From Effrenium voratum (Eukaryota; Sar; Dinophyceae; Suessiales; Symbiodiniaceae), in the NCBI GenBank assembly GCA_963377175.1, contig CAUJNA010000591.1, forward strand, positions 990,001 through 1,054,000: a stretch of DNA of 64,000 nt, in the 5' to 3' direction. Shown piece after piece: positions 9,488-17,822 of the stretch (position 1 is its first letter; the number at the start of each line of letters is the position of its first letter). The notes below the pieces were generated by a model. The model did not search any database, was not told the origin of the DNA, and was given only the letters and a program-made list of their open reading frames with translations. The position numbers and the translations under genes are program-made.

Positions 9488-11040
9488 TCACTCAATTTCC
9501 GGGAGGACGACCGCCTCCTTGTCCGACTGAGTGTCCACGCTCTCGTCGGTGTCCGAGGAGAGGGAGATGGAGGCCTCGGAGTCCTGTGCTGCGTAGGGCT
9601 CCACGGCCATCCACGTGTTCGGGTGAAATGCCGGAAACATCTGGTGCATCCAGGTACACCTCCGGCTCAGCATGGAAGTCCTGCTCCGCCAGCTCCGAAA
9701 TCTTGAGCGGTCCCGGCCTCCAGCCGCACCCCACTGTGACTCCATCTGTGTCCAGTAGGTGCATGCTGTAAGCTTTGGTGGGACCCTTTCGGGCCGTGGT
9801 GGCTACCACCGTCAGTGGACCCCCGAGGCGGGGGCACCTCATCCGCAGCCATCTTGGTGATGGCCGGCTTGTTGGCGGGGATCACATCCCAGCTGGCATT
9901 CGAGGGCGGTGTGTCCGGGACTTCCTCGAACAAGGCCTTCGGTGAGGCCGGGCACTCCACCTTGTCCTCCCAGTCCTCATGTCCGAGGTCGACTCGGACC
10001 GCCCTTCCTGCCTCGAGTTGCAAGGACGGGAGCTTCTGGAGGACCTGGTCCCAGATGGAGCACACCACGTGTCGCTTCTCCCGGGTGTAGACATCCGCCG
10101 TGGACTCCTTGAACCAGTTTCCCAGGTACTGGCGCTGGTCCCTCGGTATGTGCGCCTGGAATGCCAAATCCGGCATGAAGACCCGGAAGGAGTACCATGA
10201 GAGTTCAGCCACGTCCTTGACTGGCGCGCCCAGCTTCCCCAAGGCGTCTTTGAGCCACCTCAGGGACCTGTCTGGGGTTCCTGGGCGGGGGATGAAGCCC
10301 GTCCTGTCCTTGTTGATCGTGGGGATCAGGTAGTCCATCTCGCGGAACTCCTCCGAGGCCCTGAATCTCTTCCACCACCGCTCCAAGGGGATCCACCATC
10401 TGGCCCCCGAGAAGGAGAACACTGGGGCGATGAGCGGGACCGGGTTCCGTTTGATGGCCACTGCCGACGTGGTCTTCGTTTGCCAGGCCAGCAGCTCCAG
10501 GGTGTTGCTCGTGGACTTGACCGTCTGCGGCGAGGTGTGCTGCACGTCGTTGAAGCGCGCACTGCAGGCCCGGTTGAACCTGGCCATCGCCATGATGTAC
10601 CTGTCCACTGCTTTGGTCAGCTCCGGGACCCGGTTCTCCGGCGGGGCCCCTTCTGCCCCTTGTTCCAGGGCCCAAACAATTGCCCGGGTCGGAACCACCG
10701 CCTTGCGCTGTGGCTTGACCTGGGTGTCCACCAGCGACTCCTGGATGGCTTTCCGCTTCTCCAGGAGTTGTTTGTGTTCGTCAACGTTGAGCATGCCGAG
10801 TTTAATGGAGAGCCACTTTAAAGTGCCCCACCACTTCTGGAGCTTCGCCGGGGTGACCTCCAACGTGACCGCCGGGTTCATGAGGTGCCGGACGTCGCCG
10901 GCCGTCCAGGGGAGGTTCTGGAAGCCGATCTTGCGCATGCCCTCATAGGCCAAGCAGTGTGCCCGGATGGTACGGAACCGGGCATCACCAAAGAGGTGGC
11001 CAAACTCCTCCAGCTCCCTGGCCCCCATCACCTGGTGCAT
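9488..11040 (-). CDS. tyrosine recombinase (integrase)
   Basis: The main frame is 11040-9667 (457 aa). It would cut and rejoin DNA at the element ends through a 3'-phosphotyrosine intermediate. Candidate active-site residues are Arg162 (ARFND), a Lys in WQTKT near 187, Arg286 in WYSFR, and the nucleophile Tyr318 in ADVYTREKR. The usual HxxR histidine is replaced by Tyr283 (YSFR), and the LGHW-type second histidine reads LGNW. A core-binding region precedes the catalytic part. After about residue 400 two frameshifts (near 9830 and 9635) move the natural C-terminus into other frames. Those frames hold LTVVATTARK, WRPGPLKISELAEQDF and an acidic tail ending at 9488. The recombinase call is confident from the order of motifs; activity is uncertain. 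Confidence 0.82.
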
Positions 11041-11849
11041 GGTGCCGGCTCCGGGCGTACTCCATGACGCCGGGGGCCACGCGGCTCTCCCGGCTGGTGG
11101 GCTGCGCGCTCTCCCTCAGCGTCTTCTTGCTGTGGCAGTCGCCGCACAGCGCCTGCAAAATCTGCACGCTGCCCGCAAAGGCCTGCCTCACCGGCACCAC
11201 GTGGTCCAGCTCGCCCGCAGCCGCACAGCGCGCACTTGCCGTCCTGCGCGGGGAAGGGGATGAAGTATCCTAGGAGGCGTTCCAACCACCTGGCCCTCAA
11301 GTGTTGTTCCAACGCTCTCTGAGATGTCGGCAATTGGGTTTTGATCTTCCCTGGTTTCCAATGCCGCCACTTGTTGGCCACTGCCAGGACATCCGGGGCC
11401 TCAATCGATCCGGAAAGGATCCACTCTTCGCGGTCCCGGATGGCCTGTTCCATTTCCCGTGGAGAATAGGTGTGCGATTGCCTGGCGCCTGCCGCACGAA
11501 ACAGAAGTTGTTGCAGGGTCTTAGTAGCGAGCTCCAAATCCGCCTCCTCCAGCGGTTGTGGTTGGGAGCCGAGTATCCTCGCGAGGATCAAGTTGTAGGT
11601 GTCCGAGGCCACCAGGACGTGGTTGCCGTCCGGTGCCAGCCCCACGATCCGTGTCCACGGCCGCGGGTCAAAGACCACCGCATCCAGGTTGGCGACCTTG
11701 TCCTTTTTGACCCATTCCAGGCAGCACGCCACGAGGATTTCCCCGTCCGACTGCACTGGTGCAAATCCAAGGTCATGCAAAATCAACTGGAGCGCGGTTA
11801 GGAAGGTCGTCCCAAACGGGGAAGGGAGGCGGGGCCTCCACATCATCAT
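10985..11849 (-). pseudogene. HNH-nuclease-domain ORF, frameshifted
   Basis: The frame opens at 11849 and runs through about 200 residues of unrecognised sequence to GKCALCG. One extra base then throws it out of frame. In the next frame (to about 10985) the sequence continues as GELDHVVPV, ILQALCGDCHSKKT and SRVAPGVMEYARS. CxxC, LDH and CxxCHxxKT are the zinc and catalytic signature of HNH endonucleases. The domain lies directly upstream of the recombinase and overlaps its start. A nuclease beside a tyrosine recombinase is unusual for a DIRS-order element. Whether the frameshift is a mutation, a programmed shift or an assembly error cannot be told from one copy. Confidence 0.7.
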
Positions 11850-12743
11850 GATCCACTCGAGCCGGGGGCCTAGTCCCTAGGTGCAAACCCCAACCAAACA
11901 ACAGGGGGCCCCCCAAAACCCCGGAAAGTCAACCCCGAAACGGAGGACACGGGGGAAAAAAGGGGGACCCAGGGAGCCGCCCCGAAAAGGGAAAACCAAA
12001 CAAGAGAGGGGAACCAAGGCGCACCCCGGATCAGCCCAAGCCGCGCCAATTTTCCTCGCCTGGTGCAAGTCTGGGCCTGCGCTGTTCCCTGGGGGGGGAT
12101 ATCAGCCCCCCCGGGGTGCGCTGCGCATCCGTTCCGGATGGCCGCGGTCCTGGATGGTGTGCCGGAAGATGGCGTTGTCCCGCATCATCACGCGGCCCCC
12201 TTCGCGATGACATCGATGCGCTTGAGCGCAGCAGCCTCCGGATTCCGCAGAATCAGCTCCCAGATGGCATTGGAGACGTGGCCTGTCTGGGTGGTCTGGC
12301 TGAATCTGAACCTGGGCACCTTCTGGTCCACGATGGAGACGTCCCGCAACGGGGCCGAGGGCTCCACCCGGCGGTAGTACTCCAGCCGCTCCTTCACCCA
12401 GCGGTTGTAGAGGCCCTCCGGCGGCTCGTCCAACACCAGCTGCAAGATGGCCTTGCCGGCCGATCTGGAGGAGGCGGGTGCCCCCTCCCCCGGCACGCCA
12501 GTACCCCTTACAATACTTGCACATGTAGCCCCCCCGGGTCTCCCCTTTTGTCTTCGGGATGAGTTCCCACGGGGTGACGGAGCTCAGGACCAGGCCACAC
12601 TCCATGTGCGCCCAGAAGACATGCTTCATCTCCACCGGATAGTTCTTCTTCCGGTAGTCCTTACCCACCACGCCGTGGACGTTGTCCGCCGTGATGGGGG
12701 GGTAAACGATCCCCTCATCGCCCTCGCCTCCCCTGGGCGGATG

Positions 12744-12762
12744 TCAGGGCCATCGGCACCTG
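12744..12762 (-). repeat. 19-bp motif, single copy
   Basis: One substitution from the consensus. It is read as GADGPD in the ORF1 remnant. Confidence 0.85.
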
Positions 12763-13573
12763 TCCGGCACCCAGGGGCGGAGGGGTCCAGGCCCATCAGC
12801 TTGATCATGTCGTTGGTGTAGCCGAGCTTGCGGTAGATGGAGGGGGCCACTGAGTCGGGGACTGCGCCGACCCACCACTGCTGCGCCAGTTGACCTTCAC
12901 CTCCGCCAGGGCCCCCGGGCCTCCAATGCGGTCCATGAGGGCCTTGTACACCTCTGGGAACTGCTGGAGGCTCTCCACCGGGACCGAGATGCGCTCGTCG
13001 CATACCGCCCGCAGGATCATCTGCTCCTTGGAGTCCGCCACGTCCTTCAGGGTCTCCCAGCCCTCCAGGCGGGTCTGATTCTGGGCCTTGTTTTTCGGGC
13101 CCCGCTGCCTAGGGCCCTGCAGCAGTGGCAGAGACTCCCAGACTCCCCAGCGCAGGGTGTAGCTGTGCCCGAACATCCCCAGTAGGCCTGGGAGTGTCCA
13201 GGACGAGATCTGGCGCATCCAGTGGAAGTCCTCATCCGGATCGTGGGGGGCAGCCCAAAAGATGGATCGCAGGTCCCCAGGGTAGGGTCGGTCCCCCGCC
13301 TTCGCCTGCTGGTGCAACTCATCAACGGAGTACCTGGCCCAGGGGAGTCCACCCACCTGGTGGTTCCTGGGATGCGTGCCCTTCTCCAACGCCTCCGGAT
13401 TCACCTTGGTGAGGTTTTTCGCCCAATCCGGGACGTGTGCCGGGCCCGGTCGTCGGACCCAGCGGCCCGCAAAGATAGCCTCTCCGACCCGTTTGCTCAT
13501 CATCCAGCGCAGGACCGAGAGCTGCACCTCCGGGTCCTTGGTGTCCAGGCCCACCGGGGTGGCGGACGGCTTG

Positions 13574-13658
13574 TCAGGGCCCTCGGCACCTGAGCTCGGC
13601 ACGCCAGAGCCCGAGGCTGGGGGGATGGTGGGCGGCCTGTCAGGGCCCTCGGCACCTG
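13574..13658 (-). repeat. 19-bp motif, two exact copies
   Basis: Copies at 13574-13592 and 13640-13658, both read as GAEGPD in ORF1. Confidence 0.93.
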
Positions 13659-14475
13659 GGCGCGCCGCACCAGAGCCCCCCGCCTTTGGCATGGGGATCC
13701 CTGTCAGGTCCGGCAGATCTGACAGGAGGGCCGCCGGGAAGGGATTCCTACCCAGCGAGATGACCGCCTTGGCCTCAAGATAGGAGTCCGTGAGGGATGT
13801 GAGGTCGTCCATACTGAAGTCCCTCCATGCCGTTGTCGGCTCGAAGACCCCAGTCTCAATGGCGACCCGGACCTCACTAGGCCACGCACTGAAGGGAGGC
13901 GCGATGGGCTCGAGCAGCCCTTCGCCTGTCTGGCTTGGTGTTTCGCTTTCGCTTCCTCCGCAGTGGTCTGGGCCTGGAGGAGCTCCGGTGTGGGTCTCCC
14001 CCAGTCCGCACCCAGCTTGTCCAGCAGCTTCTCACGGAAGAGGTCCAAGTCCAGGTTCTTCAGGAGCAGGCCTCCATCACCTCCTCCGTCAATGGCCCCC
14101 CCTTGAAGTTCGTGGAGGACCGCCGCGGAGCGCTCCACCGCTTCCACCTGGTCCGCCTTCTTGGCCTCCTCCTGGGCGATGGTGGTGGCGTTGAGCCGGG
14201 TCTGAATCTTGAAGGCCTTCACCGCAGACGGGTGGAAGGCTCTGCATTCCTGGCCCTCTTCATTGTCGCCTGGCAATGGGGGCCTCTCCCCCGGTGGGGC
14301 CGTCAGAAACTCCTCGTCCAGCTCCATGGGGCAGTTCCTGATCACCGCCCGGACCGAGGAGGGGACGAAGTCCGAGAAGCTGGCCTGGTCCGGGTTCTCG
14401 CAGGCCATCGGGTCGGTGGCCAGCGCGCTGACGTCCACCGAGGCACTGAGCTTGAGGTCGCGGGCCCGGTCCGTG

Positions 14476-14494
14476 TCAGGGCCTTCGGCACCCG
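14476..14494 (-). repeat. 19-bp motif, diverged copy
   Basis: Two substitutions from the consensus; read as GAEGPD. Confidence 0.8.
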
Positions 14495-15247
14495 CGGACC
14501 GGGCCGCCGTCCAGACCGCATTGCCCTGGTCATCCACCGTCAACTGCCAATGCGTGCCCGCCATCTCCAGGGTGGCCGAGGTGGTCGCCGTGTCAATGGG
14601 CTCCGTCTTCTTGCCGCACCCCATGCACTTCGTGGCGCCCTTCTTCACCCAGGGCATGGTGCAGCAGGGGCAGATCCAGGATGTGGGCACCTTGCCCAGG
14701 GGGCGGTTCTCCAGGCCCCCGTACCCCAAGCCAGCGCACTTGCCAACCTGCTGTCCCGGGGTGCTGAGCCGGGCCTCATGCTCGTACTTCATCTTGGCGA
14801 TGTAGAAGGCCTCCACAACGCGCTCCAGGCCCCCCTGCTTGAGTTGGGGGCCCTCAAAGCCTCGCAGGAGCCGCTGGACGTCCTTGGCCTGCCGTCGGCG
14901 GAGCCTAGTGGCCGTGGTCGCATCGAAGGAAGTCGCCCGCCATCTGGTCGTCGCTGAACTGGTAGAGGCCCTCCGAGACCTTGAGGGCCTTGGTGAACAC
15001 GCTCCCCCCGGCGGGGGGGCTGCGGGGTTCTCATCCTCCTCCGAGGACGCCTGCTCCTTGACCTTCGCCATCAGCTCCCGGCGCCTCTGCCACTTGGCGT
15101 CTGCCCGGGCATCCAGGCGGGCCTCCTCCAAGCGGGCTGCAGCCGAGGGGGACCTGGGCATCTTCTCGTCCTTCGCCAGGAGCTCCTCCATGGGCACGTC
15201 CTCCTCCGGCGGGTTCAGGAGCTCCAGGAACGCCCCTGGGGGGCGTG

Positions 15248-15266
15248 TCAGGGCCTTCGGCACCTG
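15248..15266 (-). repeat. 19-bp motif, near-exact copy
   Basis: One substitution; read as QVPKAL, a different frame from the ORF1 copies at 13.6 and 14.5 kb. Confidence 0.88.
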
Positions 15267-15542
15267 CGCCACCCCAGGGGCTGCATCTTCCATCGGCTCA
15301 TCCTCTGCCTTGCGCTTGGCCGGGATAAGGGGGGCCTGCTCCAGCTCATCTGCGCTGGAGAAGAAACGCTCGTCAGGTGCCTGAGGGACCTCAGCAGCCA
15401 AAACGGTCCATCCTTCTTCCTCCCTCTTCACGAGGCTCGCCAGGTACTTTGCCATGGAGGCCTTTGCCTTAGCCTTGGCCTCTGCTACCGCGGCACCAGC
15501 GTAGGCGGGGGCGTACATGGCTTTGAGAGTAGGGGAAAGAAA

Positions 15543-15659
15543 GATTTCAAATCACAAGACAAAAGATCAAAAGGTCCACTTGAGCCAAAATGGTGGCCCA
15601 AGTGGATACTTATTAAGAGTCAAGACAAGCGACCACCTACGGTTAACGCTTTAGCCCAG
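15543..15659 (-). repeat. terminal repeat A, outer copy, with spliced-leader-like segment
   Basis: 117 bp. On the coding strand it contains CCATTTTGGCTCAAG (15593-15579), identical to the 3' fifteen bases of the dinoflagellate spliced leader. That segment sits inside a stem CCACTTG/CAAGTGG. The ORF1 ATG follows 24 nt beyond A. A is therefore likely a leader or promoter region as well as a recombination end. Confidence 0.9.
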
Positions 15660-15882
15660 TAATTTTCTCTCCAATGCGGAACCCCTGCAAAGTATTTAAA
15701 CCCTCAAAGCGGCACTCCCAAATCGAAAACACGATTCTACGTCTTTCCGGCTTGTTCGCAACACCCACCCTTCCCCTTTCTAAACCTCCATTTGCTTTTT
15801 TGCTCTCTGGAAAACAATGTGAAGACATTTGCAGTACCCACAACGGGAACTTTAAAAAATAACAAACTTCAACAAATAGAAG
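15660..15882. other. right flank of the retroelement
   Basis: No gene was recognised. The segment 15829-15868 (containing CAGTACCCACAACGGGAAC) recurs at 17546-17585. Both copies are followed by an M1 element, so a longer unit has been duplicated. Confidence 0.6.
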
Positions 15883-16004
15883 CTAGGTCCTCCAGATTTG
15901 AGAGGATAGAATAAGGGTACCAATTATTTTCTCTGTAGTTTATTTTAGTAAAGAAAACCCTCCCGACCAAAAAAGGGTAAAAGGGCACCTAGCTGGGGGA
16001 CCTG
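15883..16004 (-). mobile_element. M1 element, copy 1
   Basis: Left end CTAGGTCCTCCAG, right end CTGGGGGACCTGG (last bases mutated). The interior motif AGAATAAGGGTACC is near consensus. No target duplication is visible. Confidence 0.8.
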
Positions 16005-16108
16005 GTTATTCCTTCAAAACCAACAACGGAGACTAACAAAACAAGACTTCGGCAAATGGAAGCAAACCGGAACTTGTAGCACCTCACCCTGCCGCCCCAA
16101 TTTTGGTT

Positions 16109-16222
16109 TTATCCCTCCTCGGACTTCTCCGCGAGCTCCAGGCCCGCACTGAGCTGCATGGGGCGGTGGCAGTGCCGGCCGCAGCTCAGCTGCATCTCGC
16201 TCAGGGCCGGCACCACGCGCAA
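16109..16222 (-). CDS. terminal exon, 37 aa plus stop
   Basis: After the acceptor CGCCAG the frame reads LRVVPALSEMQLSCGRH and then ends in AEKSEEG with a TAA stop at 16111-16109. It is Cys/His-containing and GC-rich against an AT-richer flank. No family was recognised. Confidence 0.6.
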   Translation of the reverse strand: MRVVPALSEMQLSCGRHCHRPMQLSAGLELAEKSEEG

Positions 16223-17785
16223 CTGGCGGATTTGAGAAATCTGGGCTCCAAGTCCAGAGGTTCTTCTTGACGACTTGCGGGTGAAATGAGTCTTTTGCGA
16301 ACTCCGGATTTCTTGGGGCTTCTTCCGGACTTAAGTCAGGGTAAGTCCGGACGTTCGTTTCCTCCTGTGCACTACATAGGGGTTGTCGCCCCACCAGTGC
16401 CTGAACCCGTGTCGGGTTGGCACTGGCACCTATCAGCCGGAGTTCTTTTTGACTAAGACTTGCAGGGGTGGTCTTGGTAACTCTCGAGTCTTCAACTTGG
16501 GGGTAAAACATGGCATGGTGGATATGGCAACTAGGATGCTCAATCTTATTTCTCCTTGCACGTTTGAAGCCCTTGAAGTAGACATGCCATTGGATTCGCA
16601 GCCGAAAGTGGGGGATTGCATCCCAGTGCGGTACCATGATAGGTACGCAGGGAAACCATCCGGGTGTGGGTCAAAATTAAGCCACCAGGGGACCGCAGGT
16701 TTTAGTCGTTGGTTCCATTTACCAGGGTTCCATTTTGGGGTTACCCTATTTTTGACCCACAGCCATCCCCGTTAAACCTAAACGGTTGACTACTGCTCTT
16801 GTGTTTGGAAGACGATACAAGTTGATGGCCTGACTGGTTTTCGGGTCCTCTTATCCTTCCATAGCCCAGGTTCTAGGAAGCATGATCCTAGCGTGGAAGC
16901 TAACTGGGGCAAGTGAGCGTTTGGGGGGGGCAGCCCAAGGCAGAGTTTAGTTGGGCTCCCTCCCCTCCCCCCCCTTCCCCCCAGTCCCCATGCCAAGAGG
17001 TCTAGCGGTTTACACAAGATCAAAGAAGGCAAGGAGGGCAGAGTCCCCGCGTTTTCGGGGTTGAAACTCAGCGAGTCAAAGCGTCTCTACCAGCTGGGCT
17101 TTCTGAAAATCGGGGGGGGGGGGAAAGGGAGGTCCCAAACAACAGTTGGTTTCTGTTTGGCTTCCCCAATCAAGAGGAGAAACAAAAACGAACGAGCCAC
17201 AGACGACATCAACTGGCGTGTCACTTTTAGGATGCAGAACACCCCCCCCAAAAAAAAACATGATTTATGTGTCTTCCTCTTGGTCGTCCTATAAAACCCC
17301 CCCCCCAAAAAAAAACAAAAAAACACGGGGCCCCCTTTTCCAAGACAAAGCGCCGGGGGCTCGCTCCGCCCCTCCGCGTCGATTTTTTTGGGTTCGCCTG
17401 GCGGCAGATCTCGGAGCCCTGGAAGTCCAGGTCGTGCGCGCCTGGCGCGAGGGAATGAATCTGCGCGCCTCGTTACGTCGTTGCGCGCCGGTGGCTTGAT
17501 CTGGGTCCAGAGGGATGGATGGGTCCTCCAGAGGGATGGACAACATTTGCAGTACCCACAACGGGAACTCTAAAAAATAACACACTTCAGAGGATAGAAT
17601 ATGTTAGAATAAGGGTACCAATTGTTTTTTTCAGCTTTGTCTATTTTAGTTGGGGAACCCTCCCCCCGAAAAAGGGTAAAAGGGCACCTAGCTGGGGGAC
17701 CTAGTTTAGGTGAGGGATGGATGGATACTTAATGAGGCATGGACGCTTATTTAATCCCTTAATCCCTGGCTTAATCTAGGTGGAT

Positions 17786-17822
<37 letters not shown>

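Larger units (their letters stand above)
12188..15518 (-). pseudogene. unit I ORF1, large unrecognised protein broken by frameshifts
   Basis: An ATG at 15518, 24 nt beyond repeat A, opens a frame that would run about 1,100 aa but is now split over several frames. The pieces are 15518-13704, with an inner segment near 15020-14900 in another frame (FTKALKVSEGLYQFSDDQ); 13920-12890 (PIAPPFSAWPSEVRVAIE onward); 13003-12780 (LGYTNDMIKLMGLDP); 12671-12500 (GGYMCKYCKGYW); and 12496-12188 (WVKERLEYYRRV). A zinc-ribbon-like motif (CPCCTMPW, then CMGCGKK) lies near 14700-14590, and a second CxxC in CKYC. At least four frame changes are needed, one at a G/C homopolymer near 15010. No family was recognised. 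Five copies of the 19-bp motif are read through it in two frames (VPKAL and GAEGPD). Confidence 0.6.
3193..15659 (-). mobile_element. two-unit tyrosine-recombinase retroelement (DIRS/Ngaro-like)
   Basis: The coding strand is minus. The order is A (15659-15543), unit I genes, B (9046-8893), A (8894-8778), unit II genes, B (3346-3193). Unit I carries a frameshifted ORF1, an HNH domain and a tyrosine recombinase. Unit II carries Gag-like, methyltransferase-like and RT-RNase H proteins. RT-RNase H plus a tyrosine recombinase and no DDE integrase is the hallmark of the DIRS order, and Ngaro/PAT members of that order use split direct repeats. The A-body-B-A-body-B layout seen here differs from the usual A1-ORFs-B1A2B2. 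Both outer ends and the inner junction show the dinucleotide AG (CT on the coding strand), as expected for tyrosine-recombinase strand exchange. The region is clearly GC-richer than its flanks. Several frameshifts and one TAG suggest this copy is not fully active. Confidence 0.85.

Noticed and set aside
8944..9771. Plus-strand 275-aa frame rich in GPSAP
   Set aside because: It is an artefact of the 19-bp array and GC-rich DNA opposite repeat B and the recombinase tail.
4679..15266. 19-bp copies as tiny introns because CAG|GT resembles a donor
   Set aside because: Copies are too short, end in CTGA rather than AG, and reading frames stay open straight through them.
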